A stretch of DNA of 64,000 nucleotides from Skermanella sp. TT6 (GTDB lineage Bacteria; Pseudomonadota; Alphaproteobacteria; Azospirillales; Azospirillaceae), in NCBI RefSeq assembly GCF_016653635.2, contig NZ_CP067420.1, positions 1,178,501 through 1,242,500 on the forward strand, in the 5' to 3' direction. A program made the translations under genes and the position numbers. The notes beneath the pieces were generated by a model. It was not told the DNA's origin, searched no databases, and saw nothing but the letters and a program-made list of their open reading frames with translations. Positions within the stretch are counted from its first letter, which is position 1. Every line of letters starts with the position of its first letter. Positions 23,772 to 32,292 of the stretch are shown here, one piece after another.

Positions 23772-25991
23772 ATGTCCTTTTTTGGTGTCCTGTTTTCCCT
23801 CGCCGAGAGCGCCGGCCTGCTCGGATTGATACTAGCTGCCTATACCAACGCCTTGAGGCGGGTCGATGAGCGGCCGCGTTTGCGGACCCTGACCTGCGGT
23901 CTTCTTTTCGGCGGCGGCGCCGTGCTTTCGATGCTGGCGCCGATCCAGATCATTCCCGGAGTGCTCATCGACGCGCGGAGCATCATGCTCGGCCTTGCCG
24001 CTCCCTTCGGCGGGATCTCCGCCGCGGTCCTCGCCGGGGCCGTCGCCGGAGCCTACCGCTATTTCTGGAGCGGCGGCATCGGGGCGCTCGCCGGGACGGC
24101 GGGCATCATGCTGTGCTCGCTCGCCGGCATCGTCTTCGTCCTGATGTTCCGGAGGTCCCTCGGCCGGCTCCGGACAGGGCACTTCCTGACCCTCGGCGCC
24201 CTGGCGTCGTCCCATGTGCTGAGCGCCTTCCTGCTGCCGTCCTGGGGCGACGCGGTCCACACGGTCTCGACCGCCGCGCTGCCGCTGACGATCATGACGA
24301 CCGGCGGGATCCTGCTCTTCGGCACCATGCTCGCCCGCGAGCGGGAACGGATCGACAGCATCCACGCCCTCCGGACGAGCGAGGCCCGGCACCGGGCCAT
24401 CTTCGATACCGCCGTCGACGCGATCACGATCATCGACCATCAAGGCAGGCTCGTCGCGTTCAATCCGGCCGCGGAGCGCATGTTCGGCTACGCCGCGGCC
24501 GACGTGATCGGGCAGAATGTCGGCATCCTGATGCCCGAGCCGGACCGCTCGGCCCACGATGGCCATCTCGCCCGCTATCTGGCGACGGGGGAGCAGCGGA
24601 TCATCGGCATCGGGCGCGAGGTGCGGGGGCGGCGCCAGGACGGCAGCGTCTTTCCGCTCGACCTGTCGATCGCGGAATGGGAGAGCGGCGGCGGGCAACG
24701 GCACTTCACCGGGATCATGCGGGACATCTCGGAGCGCAAGCGCACGGCTGCGGAACTGCAGCAGGCCAAGGACGCCGCCGAGGCCGCAAGCCAGGCCAAG
24801 AGCGAGTTCCTCGCCGGGTTGAGCCACGAGCTGCGCAGCCCGCTCAACGCCATCATCGGTTTCGCCGACATGACGCGGAACGAGGTTTCGGGACCGCTCG
24901 GCGATCCGAGCTACCGGGAGTGGGCGAACGATATCTGCGACAGCGGCCAGCACCTGCTCGAACTGATCAACGAGATCCTCGACCACGCCAAGGCCGAGGC
25001 CGGCAAGCTGACCCTCCAGGAGGAAGACGTCGACCTGCTCAAGGCGGTCGATTTCTGCACGCGGATGCTGGAGCCGCGGGCCAAGCGCGCCGGCCTGTCC
25101 CTGTCCTCCACGGTCGCGGCCGAGGCGCGCTTCATCCGGGGGGACGAGAAGCGGTTGCGCCAGATCCTGCTCAACCTGATCTCCAACGCGGTGAAATACA
25201 CGCCGAGCGGCGGGAAGGTGGACATCGCGGCCGACCTGGACGCCTTCGGAGGATTGCTCCTGTCGGTCGCGGACACCGGGATCGGCGTCGCCGAGGACAA
25301 CCTGACCCGGATGTTCGAATCCTTCTGGCGCGCCGACGACGCCGGAGCCCGCGACGTCGAGGGAACCGGGTTGGGCCTGCCGCTGACCCGCCGGCTTGTC
25401 GAGCTGCATGGCGGCACCATCCAGCTCAGCAGCGTCGTGGGCAGCGGGACCACCGCGACGCTCCGCTTCCCGCGGGACCGGGTCGTCCGCCGGCCGTCAA
25501 GGCAGGCCGCCCAGCCGGGCGCCGTCCGCCCGCTGGACATACTGCTGGTCGAGGACGATGCCCTGATCCGCGTGGCCGCCATGTCCATCCTGGAGGACCA
25601 GGGACACCGGGTGACCGGCGCCGCCAACGCCAACGAAGCGCTGGTGGCCCTGCGGGGCGACCAGCGCATCGACCTGCTGTTCAGCGACATCGTCATGCCT
25701 CCCGGCATGAACGGGGCGGAACTCGCCCGCCTCGCGCAACGCCTGCGCCCCAGTCTCGCGATCCTCCTCACCTCCGGATTCGCCGGCCATGCGGTCGCCA
25801 ACGAGGACGGCACCGACCGGGGTTACGCGATGATCGCCAAACCCTATTCCGGCGCGGAGCTGAACCGGAAGATCCAGGCCGCGATACAGGAAGGGACGGA
25901 AGAGAGCCGGCCCGAGCGGTCTCCCCGGTCCGCCGGCGCGGAATTCAGGCGCGAGCGGCCGATGACGGCGGCTAGCGGGGCGGTCGTGTAG
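23772..25991 (+). CDS. Hybrid sensor histidine kinase (multi-TM, PAS, HisKA, HATPase, receiver)
   Basis: A 739-residue inner-membrane kinase. Residues 1-195 hold about six hydrophobic segments resembling the 5TM-LytS sensing module. A PAS domain spans about 205-325 (AIFDTAVDAITIIDHQGRLV). The HisKA box FLAGLSHELRSPLNAIIGFA places the phospho-His near 352; ATPase motifs are NLISNAVKYTPSGG, VADTGIGVAEDN and GTGLGLPLTRR. The receiver (about 580-705) has its phosphoacceptor Asp near 639 in LFSDIVMPPGMNG and Lys in IAKPYS. No cognate regulator is adjacent, so output goes by phosphorelay elsewhere. Ribosome site before ATG 23772 is poor. Confidence 0.87.
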   Translation: MSFFGVLFSLAESAGLLGLILAAYTNALRRVDERPRLRTLTCGLLFGGGAVLSMLAPIQIIPGVLIDARSIMLGLAAPFGGISAAVLAGAVAGAYRYFWSGGIGALAGTAGIMLCSLAGIVFVLMFRRSLGRLRTGHFLTLGALASSHVLSAFLLPSWGDAVHTVSTAALPLTIMTTGGILLFGTMLARERERIDSIHALRTSEARHRAIFDTAVDAITIIDHQGRLVAFNPAAERMFGYAAADVIGQNVGILMPEPDRSAHDGHLARYLATGEQRIIGIGREVRGRRQDGSVFPLDLSIAEWESGGGQRHFTGIMRDISERKRTAAELQQAKDAAEAASQAKSEFLAGLSHELRSPLNAIIGFADMTRNEVSGPLGDPSYREWANDICDSGQHLLELINEILDHAKAEAGKLTLQEEDVDLLKAVDFCTRMLEPRAKRAGLSLSSTVAAEARFIRGDEKRLRQILLNLISNAVKYTPSGGKVDIAADLDAFGGLLLSVADTGIGVAEDNLTRMFESFWRADDAGARDVEGTGLGLPLTRRLVELHGGTIQLSSVVGSGTTATLRFPRDRVVRRPSRQAAQPGAVRPLDILLVEDDALIRVAAMSILEDQGHRVTGAANANEALVALRGDQRIDLLFSDIVMPPGMNGAELARLAQRLRPSLAILLTSGFAGHAVANEDGTDRGYAMIAKPYSGAELNRKIQAAIQEGTEESRPERSPRSAGAEFRRERPMTAASGAVV

Positions 25992-26055
25992 CGGCCGCCG
26001 CGCCCTGGAGCCGTACCCGATCAGGTCGATACGCCCGGGACAGCCGATCCGAAGC

Positions 26056-26139
26056 GTTGCGCCATGGGCGCAACCTACGATCGTTGCTCCGCATCGCCTC
26101 CGCCCTGCATCGAGCCGTAGGTTGCGCCCATGGCGCAAC
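26056..26139. repeat. 84-bp palindromic element, copy 4
   Basis: Perfect 24-bp arms at 26056-26079 and 26116-26139 around a 36-bp centre whose sequence (CGCCTCCGCCCTGCATCGAG within it) closely matches copy 1. Left flank CAGCCGATCCGAAGC repeats that of copies 1 and 3; an outer CCCGATCAGGT near 26020 matches the reverse complement found at copies 2 and 3. It lies between convergent genes. Confidence 0.9.
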
Positions 26140-26170
26140 ACGGTACCGATCCCCTCCCGCTTGACGCCTG

Positions 26171-27352
26171 TCAGAACATGTCCGCCAGCCACGGCCGTGG
26201 GCCTGCGAACAGGGTCGTCGCGGTGGCGAGCGCCTCGGGGGAGGCGCGGAGGCGGCCGAGGCCGGCCAGGGTGCCGGGGCCGAGATGGCCGCTGTAGAGC
26301 GTCGCCAGGGCATCTACGCCGAGTTCGATGTCGGCGGGCCCCGAGCCGGCGTCGCCTGTCCGTTCGACCGAGGCCTCGCCGTCGGCCACCTCCACCCGGT
26401 AGCGGCCGGCATTGTCGGGCAGCAGGGGATCGGTCACGGCGAGCGTCAGTTCGGCCCGGACCCCGTTGGGCCAGCCGCGGGCGGCCAGGGCGCCGGCCAC
26501 GTCGGTGATCCGCAGCATCCACTGCTCCCAAGAGGCGATCGAGCCGCCGACGTCGGGCAGCAGGTGGAGAAGCAGATCCTCCGGGCCGCCGCCCCAGGTC
26601 ACGGTGTTGGCCTGGGAGTGCCAGCCCGCCAGGAAGCCCAGGATCGCCCGCCCGGCGCGGGGCGTCAGGGCGACCCAGTCCTCCACGTGGAGAGTCCGGT
26701 CGGGCGCCCGCGGGCCGACCGTCAGGTATCCCTCGGGGCCGTCGTCACCCGGGATCAGGAAGGTGTCCAGCGGCTTGTCGGCAGTGCCGCGCACCCGCTG
26801 CCACATCAGCTCGCAACGCTCCAGCAGACCGTTGGTCCGTTGCGCCCGCTCCCGCTGAAGCCCGGCCAGGACGGCGCGGTCCGGCGGCGAGGCCAGCCGG
26901 GGCGCCGGTTCGGGGCGTAGGCCGCGCAGGATCCCGAACGGGATGCGGTAGGTGAAGCGGTCGCCGGCCATGCCGTAGCCGGCCTTGGAGTAGAGCGGCA
27001 AGGTCGCGGGATAGAGGGTCGAGATCGGCATGCCGTCGGCGCGCGCCTCCGCCAGCATGGCGGCCATCATCCGGCCGCCGGTGCCGCGTCCACGCTCGCC
27101 CGGCTCGACCGCGACCGCGGCGATCCCCCGGCAGGGAACGGCCCGCCCTCCGAAATACTGGGCCATGTCGAGCAGCGCCAGGGTGCCCACGGCGGCGCCC
27201 GCCCGGCGCATCACCCGGAAATTGTCGTCCCCGACGATCGACATGTAGAAGCGGACACCGTCCGCCGTCGAGGCGAAGGCGTGCCGGAACAGCATCGTCA
27301 TCCGGTCGAGATCGGCCGGTTCGAAGGGGGCGTAGACGGGAGGGATGGACAT
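26171..27352 (-). CDS. GNAT N-acetyltransferase of the Eis family
   Basis: A 393-residue protein beginning MSIPPVYAPFEPADLDRMTM. Eis-type architecture: an N-terminal GNAT domain with acetyl-CoA loop VAVEPGERGRGTGGRMMAAM, a second GNAT-like middle, and a C-terminal SCP2-like domain (ADIELGVDALATLYSGHLGP). Eis enzymes acetylate amines of aminoglycosides and proteins. The terminal aromatic residue (ending LADMF) fits the usual Phe C-terminus of the family, which serves as catalytic base. ATG 27352 is chosen as the point where homology starts; the frame is open to 27583. Monocistronic. Confidence 0.85.
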   Translation of the reverse strand: MSIPPVYAPFEPADLDRMTMLFRHAFASTADGVRFYMSIVGDDNFRVMRRAGAAVGTLALLDMAQYFGGRAVPCRGIAAVAVEPGERGRGTGGRMMAAMLAEARADGMPISTLYPATLPLYSKAGYGMAGDRFTYRIPFGILRGLRPEPAPRLASPPDRAVLAGLQRERAQRTNGLLERCELMWQRVRGTADKPLDTFLIPGDDGPEGYLTVGPRAPDRTLHVEDWVALTPRAGRAILGFLAGWHSQANTVTWGGGPEDLLLHLLPDVGGSIASWEQWMLRITDVAGALAARGWPNGVRAELTLAVTDPLLPDNAGRYRVEVADGEASVERTGDAGSGPADIELGVDALATLYSGHLGPGTLAGLGRLRASPEALATATTLFAGPRPWLADMF

Positions 27353-27407
27353 GGGGTCATGGTGTACTCCAGTGCCGCTTCCCCGGGCAAGCAGGCGGTT
27401 CGATCGG

Positions 27408-29039
27408 TCAGCCGGTCTCCCGCGCGCTGAACGCCGCCAGGAAGCGGTCGCGGAACCGTTCCATCGGCACGGGCGGCCGATCCGCCTCCGGAATCGTGCC
27501 GGGAGTGAAGCCCCATTCCTCGAACGGAGCCAGCAGTTCGGGGTCCCGGCTGATGACATGGATGGGGACCGAGCGCGACGCACCGTCGCCGGTGATCAGC
27601 GGTGCCGGCTGGTGGTCGCCCAGGACGATGATCAGCGCATCGTCCGCGATATACCTGGTTATGTAGTCGCGCAGGACCTTGAGGGTATAGTCGACCGAAT
27701 CGGCATAGTTGCGGGTCATGCCGCTCCAGCCCTGCCGGTCGGCCGGAAGGGGCGGCGCCATGCCGTCGAAAACCGAGCCGTCGCCGATGCTTTCCCAGTC
27801 GTCCAGCAGCGGGGGCAGCGGTTCCCAGGGGCCGTGGCTGCTGATCAGGGCGTATTCGATGAACAGGGGCCGGTCGCGCTGGCGAAGCTTCCGCCGGTGG
27901 ATGAAATCGAGCGTGTACTGGTCGGGGATCGCGGCCCAACCGAAGGGCGGCCCGGCATAGCCCATGTCGTCGGTGCTCCAGATCCGGTCGAAGCCCCAGA
28001 AGCCGCCTTCCGGCCAGGCGCGGGACAGGGCCGGCATGACGGCCATGGTCTCGTAGCCGGCGCGCCTGAAATAATGGGTCAGCGACTGCCGGCCGCTCTC
28101 CAGCATCAGGTTGTAGAGCCCCTGGTCGCCGAGCCGGGCGCCGCTGAGGAAGGTGCCGTGGGCCAGCCAGGACTGCCCGCCCCGGATCGGCGACTCGATC
28201 AGCCCGGAGCGCACGCCGAATCCCTCTTCCGAAAGGGCGCGGTCGAAGTCCGCCAGGGTCGGTTCGATCACGGAACGGTAGCGCGGATCGACCAGCACGG
28301 TTTCGCCGTAGGACTCGAAGAACATGACATAGACATCCCGCCGTCCCAGGTGCGCCAGCACGGCGTCGTCGGACAGGCCGGCGAACGGGTCGGTCCTGAA
28401 GCCGGCGAGATGCTCCGCCCGCAGCGCCGAGGCCTGGGCGGCCTGCGAGACCTGCCACCGGAGCAGCGCCACCGATCCCTGGTCGAGCGGCGCATAGGGG
28501 CGCAGGCCGAACAGGGCCGGCACCGCCAGGGCGCACAAGGCCCCGGCGAAGAAGAGCCGGTTGGGCCGACGTTCCAGGAACCGCGCGGCCGTCCGGATCG
28601 CCCACAGGTTCAGCAGGAACAGCACGGCCAGGATTGCCGGTACCGCCACCGCGGCGGCGACCAGTTCCGGGACGCTGGCGGCCCCCGCCAGCACTTCCAG
28701 GATCGCCGGCAGCAGCATCAGGTCGAGCGACAGATTGACGGGCCGGCCGATCAGCATGTGGCTGGAGATGTCGGCGAGGCGCAGCGCCCCCAGGAGCAGC
28801 GCCGCAGCCGCAAGCGCCGAGGTCAGGCCCCGGCCGGCCCGTCCCCTGGCTGCCGACGCCAGCGCCAGCAGGCCGAAAATCGCGGCGACCTCCAGCGACG
28901 GGCTGACATGATCGGGACCCAGCAGGTCGCCCGTCCAGTTGGGCATGTTCAGCAGAAGGCCGAGATAGGCCCCGGCGAGCAGGAACCGGAAGGTTGAGAT
29001 AAATGTTACCCGGGGGGAGCCGTCGGAAACAGGGGCCAT
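27408..29039 (-). CDS. Membrane sulfatase-fold (LtaS / phosphoglycerol transferase-like) protein
   Basis: A protein of 543 residues (559 if the ATG at 29087 is used). The first 180 residues hold about five transmembrane helices. The C-terminal catalytic domain has the alkaline-phosphatase/sulfatase fold: DVYVMFFESYGETV, GGQSWLAHGTFLSG with the likely nucleophile (S or T), ALISSHGPW and IIVLGDHQPAPL as metal-binding parts. Relatives add phosphoglycerol or phosphoethanolamine to envelope glycans. The ATG at 29039 has a weak GGTGAA; neither start is certain. The gene is divergent from mgtC-like with a very short gap, so promoters overlap. Confidence 0.8.
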   Translation of the reverse strand: MAPVSDGSPRVTFISTFRFLLAGAYLGLLLNMPNWTGDLLGPDHVSPSLEVAAIFGLLALASAARGRAGRGLTSALAAAALLLGALRLADISSHMLIGRPVNLSLDLMLLPAILEVLAGAASVPELVAAAVAVPAILAVLFLLNLWAIRTAARFLERRPNRLFFAGALCALAVPALFGLRPYAPLDQGSVALLRWQVSQAAQASALRAEHLAGFRTDPFAGLSDDAVLAHLGRRDVYVMFFESYGETVLVDPRYRSVIEPTLADFDRALSEEGFGVRSGLIESPIRGGQSWLAHGTFLSGARLGDQGLYNLMLESGRQSLTHYFRRAGYETMAVMPALSRAWPEGGFWGFDRIWSTDDMGYAGPPFGWAAIPDQYTLDFIHRRKLRQRDRPLFIEYALISSHGPWEPLPPLLDDWESIGDGSVFDGMAPPLPADRQGWSGMTRNYADSVDYTLKVLRDYITRYIADDALIIVLGDHQPAPLITGDGASRSVPIHVISRDPELLAPFEEWGFTPGTIPEADRPPVPMERFRDRFLAAFSARETG

Positions 29040-29122
29040 CAGCGCTTTCACCGAACCGTCGCCAAGGAGTGTAGATGATCGCCCCATTGAGTCAAATCCA
29101 CGGCAATCGCGAGAGGTGACCG

Positions 29123-29599
29123 ATGGATCTCGCGGCGGAGTTCCGGACCATCACGCCGCTGTCGGAAGTGGCGTTCCGGCTCGCGGTGGCCTCGCTCTGC
29201 GGCATGGCGCTCGGCATAGACCGGGAGATCCGGGGGAAGTCGGCCGGATTGCGGACCCACATGCTGGTGGCGCTCAGTTCGGCCGGCACGACGCTGGTGA
29301 CCCTGGAGATCTTCGAGATGCTGAAGGCGACGGGCCATACCGACATGGATCCCTTGCGCATCGTCCAGGGGCTGGCCCAGGCCATCGGCTTCATCAGCGC
29401 CGGCGTCATCATCCAGGCCCGCCGGGACGTCCATGGCCTCACCACCGCGGTCAACATCTGGCTGTGCAGCGCCGTCGGGGTCGCCGCCGGAGCGGGACTC
29501 CACGCCCTGGCCCTGATCATCACGCTCTTCGCGGCGGCTATCCTGACCGGGATGCATTTCATAGAGAAATGGGTGTTCAGGAAGGGTCCGCGCGATTGA
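29123..29599 (+). CDS. MgtC/SapB family membrane protein
   Basis: A 158-residue protein with about four transmembrane helices. The family signature is clear: LCGMALGIDREIRGKSAGLR then THMLVALSSAG, and QAIGFISAGVII. MgtC proteins modulate membrane ATP synthase and phosphate or Mg2+ homeostasis and aid survival in low Mg2+. The short form here lacks the C-terminal soluble domain of Salmonella MgtC. The ATG at 29123 has GAGAGGTGA upstream. A small membrane-protein gene follows 44 bases downstream. Confidence 0.87.
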   Translation: MDLAAEFRTITPLSEVAFRLAVASLCGMALGIDREIRGKSAGLRTHMLVALSSAGTTLVTLEIFEMLKATGHTDMDPLRIVQGLAQAIGFISAGVIIQARRDVHGLTTAVNIWLCSAVGVAAGAGLHALALIITLFAAAILTGMHFIEKWVFRKGPRD

Positions 29600-29643
29600 C
29601 GGAGATCAAGGCGCCGGCCCGATCCCGCCGTCAGGATGGCGGC

Positions 29644-29805
29644 ATGCCGAACACTCCCTTCCTCCTCAAGGTGGCGCTTGCGCTGGTGATCAAGGTCGCC
29701 GTCGTCGCGGCGGCGCTGTACGTCCTCTGGCCGGCCCCCAGGCCGTCGCCCATGCTCCCGCGTACGGGCTGGGAGCGTCCGGTCCTCCCCGTTCCGGCCG
29801 CATGA
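29644..29805 (+). CDS. 53-residue single-span membrane protein
   Basis: The frame from ATG 29644 encodes MPNTPFLLKVALALVIKVAV and continues with VVAAALYVLW, one transmembrane helix, then a Pro-rich tail of about 24 residues. A weak CAGGATGG lies just upstream. The gene is on the same strand as the mgtC-like gene and could be its small partner. No family recognised. Confidence 0.45.
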   Translation: MPNTPFLLKVALALVIKVAVVAAALYVLWPAPRPSPMLPRTGWERPVLPVPAA

Positions 29806-29836
29806 TACGGGGGGTCCGCTTGCAAGCCGGGCATCG

Positions 29837-29861
29837 GGAACCAATTGCCTTCGCAGGCGTC
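29837..29861 (+). promoter_or_regulatory. Candidate EcfG (general stress sigma) promoter
   Basis: GGAAC at 29837-29841, a 16-base spacer and CGTC at 29858-29861 match the alphaproteobacterial EcfG consensus GGAAC-N16/17-CGTT in eight of nine positions. It lies about 28 bases before the start codon at 29889, giving a short leader. The downstream gene looks like a stress protein, which fits. Confidence 0.45.
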
Positions 29862-29888
29862 CCTTGGGACCGAAACGGAGGATTTGGA

Positions 29889-30521
29889 ATGACATACGCC
29901 AACAGAGCCGCATCCGGCGGTACGGACCTGCCCTCGGTGCGGGAAGCCATCGCCGTTTTCGGCAGCACCGGGTCGCTCGAAGCCGCGGTCGACGAACTGA
30001 CCCTTTCCGGAGTGGACGGCGCCGCCATCAGCCTGATGTCCAGCGACGCCGCCGTGACCGAGAAGCTCGGCCGCACCTACCGTACGGTCGACGAGGCGAA
30101 GGACGACCCGAGCGCGCCGCGCCAGTCCTATGTCGCCCCGGAGGAGGTCGGCAACGGGGTGGGCGCCGCCATGGCCGCCCCCGCCTATGTCGGCGCGCTG
30201 GTTGCCGCCGGCACCATCGTCGCGACCGGCGGCACCGCCCTGGTGGCGGGCCTGGGAGCCGCCGCCGCCGGCGTCGGCGGGGGCGCGCTGGGGTCGGTGA
30301 TGTCCCAATGGATCGGCGACAAGCGGAACGACTGGCTCCAGGAGCACCTGGACAAGGGCGGGATCCTGATGTGGGTCACGCTGGACAGTCCCGGTAAGCC
30401 GGGGACAGCCGACGAAGCCCAGGTCATGGGCATCCTGCGGAAGCATGCAAGCCGCCCGGTCGAAATCCACGAGATGGCCAAGGCCGACCCGGTACCGGCG
30501 GGCACCGGCACCGTCGCGTGA
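29889..30521 (+). CDS. Glycine-zipper membrane protein, stress-protein-like
   Basis: A 210-residue protein, ATG 29889 behind CGGAGG. Residues 15-60 (SVREAIAVFGSTGSLEAAVD, then ELTLSGVDGAAISLMSS) resemble the N-terminal segment of general-stress proteins that precede membrane hairpins. Residues about 85-140 are a long Gly/Ala-rich hydrophobic stretch (GAAMAAPAYVGALVAAGTIV onward) likely forming two helices. The C-terminus is soluble and ends with a possible small alpha/beta element (GGILMWVTLDS). A candidate EcfG promoter lies just upstream. Function unknown. Confidence 0.7.
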   Translation: MTYANRAASGGTDLPSVREAIAVFGSTGSLEAAVDELTLSGVDGAAISLMSSDAAVTEKLGRTYRTVDEAKDDPSAPRQSYVAPEEVGNGVGAAMAAPAYVGALVAAGTIVATGGTALVAGLGAAAAGVGGGALGSVMSQWIGDKRNDWLQEHLDKGGILMWVTLDSPGKPGTADEAQVMGILRKHASRPVEIHEMAKADPVPAGTGTVA

Positions 30522-30618
30522 TCCGGCACCGACACCGATAACCGCATACCTTTCGGCCGCGGGCTCGGGTAAAAGCGGGTGCCGATACGGTACCAGCCCG
30601 AGCCCGCGGAGGAACACA

Positions 30619-31302
30619 GTGGAACACAATACCACCGGCGACTATCACATCCAGACCGCCCTGCCGCGCCTGAACGCCCTGGCGCCCGCCTTCGAGGCCG
30701 AGACCACCCATGGACGGCTGGCCCTGGAGGACTATCGCGGGACCTGGGTCGTCCTGTTCTCCCATCCGGCCGATTTCACGCCGGTCTGCACCACCGAGTT
30801 CATCGAGTTCGCCCGCATGGCCCCGGCCCTGAAGGAGCGGAACACCGAACTGCTGGGCCTGTCGATCGACAGCATCTACAGCCATCTCGCCTGGGTCCAG
30901 GCGATCCGCGACAAGTTCGGCGTCGAGATCCCCTTCCCGGTGATCGCCGACGGCAACCGCGAAGTCGCGTCGCTCTATGGGATGATCAACCCGGAGGAGA
31001 GTTCCACCGAGACCAGCCGCTGCCTGTTCGTCATCGACGACAAGGGCGTCCTGCGCGCCATGATCTATTATCCGCTGACCACCGGCCGCAATACGGACGA
31101 GATCCTGCGGCTGATCGATGCCCTCCAGACCACCGACCGGCACAGGGTCGCCACCCCGGCCAACTGGCGGCCCGGCGAGTCCGTGATCGTCCCGCCGCCG
31201 CGCACCGTCGAGGACGCCGAGGCGCGCAAGGACCTGGGCTACGAATGCACGGACTGGTGGTTCTGCAAGACCACCGTGCCGGCTCCCGGCTCGAAGGGCT
31301 GA
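30619..31302 (+). CDS. 1-Cys peroxiredoxin (Prx6 type)
   Basis: A 227-residue peroxidase that reduces peroxides through one catalytic Cys. The start is the GTG at 30619, behind GCGGAGGAACACA; no earlier ATG has a ribosome site. Cys57 in HPADFTPVCTTEF is the peroxidatic residue; the T-x-x-C pattern is intact. The C-terminal extension with GMINPEESS, IYYPLTTGRNTDEILRLID and WRPG is characteristic of the Prx6 branch. A second Cys near the end (WWFCK) is present in many bacterial members. It follows the stress-type gene by 97 bases, so the two may share induction. Confidence 0.92.
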   Translation: MEHNTTGDYHIQTALPRLNALAPAFEAETTHGRLALEDYRGTWVVLFSHPADFTPVCTTEFIEFARMAPALKERNTELLGLSIDSIYSHLAWVQAIRDKFGVEIPFPVIADGNREVASLYGMINPEESSTETSRCLFVIDDKGVLRAMIYYPLTTGRNTDEILRLIDALQTTDRHRVATPANWRPGESVIVPPPRTVEDAEARKDLGYECTDWWFCKTTVPAPGSKG

Positions 31303-31317
31303 GCGGGCGCAGGGCGC

Positions 31318-31572
31318 ATGGCCTGCATCAACCCCGACGGCACCCTGACGGAGGTGGCGCGCCGCGTGCTGGCCGACATGGCCCGTCGTGGCGCGGCGTT
31401 CGCGGCCCCGGAGGAGATCGCGGCGGCGGCCGGGCTGCCGCTGCACCGGGTCCGCGCCACCGTGCGGGAGACCGGCAGGGCGAAGCTGATCGAGGGCGAC
31501 GGGGCGGGATGGCGGCTGACTGAGCTGGGGCGGGAGGCGCTGGACCTCGACGAGGGGAGCGGACCGGCGTGA
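31318..31572 (+). CDS. Small winged-helix-like protein
   Basis: An 84-residue protein with a likely helix-turn-helix ([20 protein letters not shown], then [19 protein letters not shown]) and a short wing ([20 protein letters not shown]), resembling MarR- or ArsR-like DNA-binding units but too short to classify. It overlaps the following rhomboid gene by four bases (GTGA), so translation of the two is coupled. It could regulate its operon. Confidence 0.6.
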   Translation: MACINPDGTLTEVARRVLADMARRGAAFAAPEEIAAAAGLPLHRVRATVRETGRAKLIEGDGAGWRLTELGREALDLDEGSGPA

Positions 31573-32219
31573 GGCCGCCCTACGCGACGGTCACGATCGT
31601 CGTCCTGTGCGTCCTCGCCTTCCTGGTCCAGGAGACCCTGGCCGAACCCGCGGCCTGGGACTTCGTGCTCGGCTTCTCGATGGTCCCGGCCGTGGTCACC
31701 GGCGACCGCCTGCTGCCGCCCGACGTTCCGTCGCTGGGCCGGGCCTTCAGCCTGCTCTCCTCCATGTTCCTCCACGCCGACGTCTGGCATCTGGCCGGCA
31801 ACATGCTGTTCCTGTGGCTGTTCGGGGACAGCGTCGAGATGGCCCTGGGCCATGTCCGCTACGGAGTGTTCTACCTGCTGTGCGGCCTGGGCGGGGCGGG
31901 CGCGGAGATCCTGCACGACCCCGCCTCGATCGATCCGGTGGTCGGGGCGAGCGGCGCGATCTCCGGCCTGCTGGCGGCCGCCGTCATGCTCCATCCCAGG
32001 GCGTGGCTGGTCCTGGTCCTGCCCGGACGGCGGGTTTCCCTGCCCGTGCCCGTCTATGTGGCGCTCGGCGGCTGGCTCGGCATCCAGGGCCTGGAGGCGG
32101 TGGCCGCAGACCTGGAGGCCATGGTCGCCTGGTGGTCGCATCTCGGCGGTTTCGTAACCGGAACGATCCTGGTCCTGCCCTTCCGGCATTCTCGGGGGCA
32201 GTCCGGCGCCCGGCCTTGA
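31569..32219 (+). CDS. Rhomboid family intramembrane serine protease
   Basis: A 216-residue membrane protein with about six helices. The rhomboid hallmarks are all visible: [19 protein letters not shown] (the H-x-x-x-N oxyanion motif), the catalytic Ser in [14 protein letters not shown], and the catalytic His in [11 protein letters not shown]. The start is GTG at 31569 overlapping the stop of the previous gene. Rhomboids cut transmembrane substrates within the bilayer; substrate unknown. Confidence 0.9.
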   Translation: MRPPYATVTIVVLCVLAFLVQETLAEPAAWDFVLGFSMVPAVVTGDRLLPPDVPSLGRAFSLLSSMFLHADVWHLAGNMLFLWLFGDSVEMALGHVRYGVFYLLCGLGGAGAEILHDPASIDPVVGASGAISGLLAAAVMLHPRAWLVLVLPGRRVSLPVPVYVALGGWLGIQGLEAVAADLEAMVAWWSHLGGFVTGTILVLPFRHSRGQSGARP

Positions 32220-32292
32220 CCTACGTCATTGTCGCCGGCGCACCGATACGCTGACGTGGGGCTTGTATCCCGCAGCGAGACGAACCGGCACG

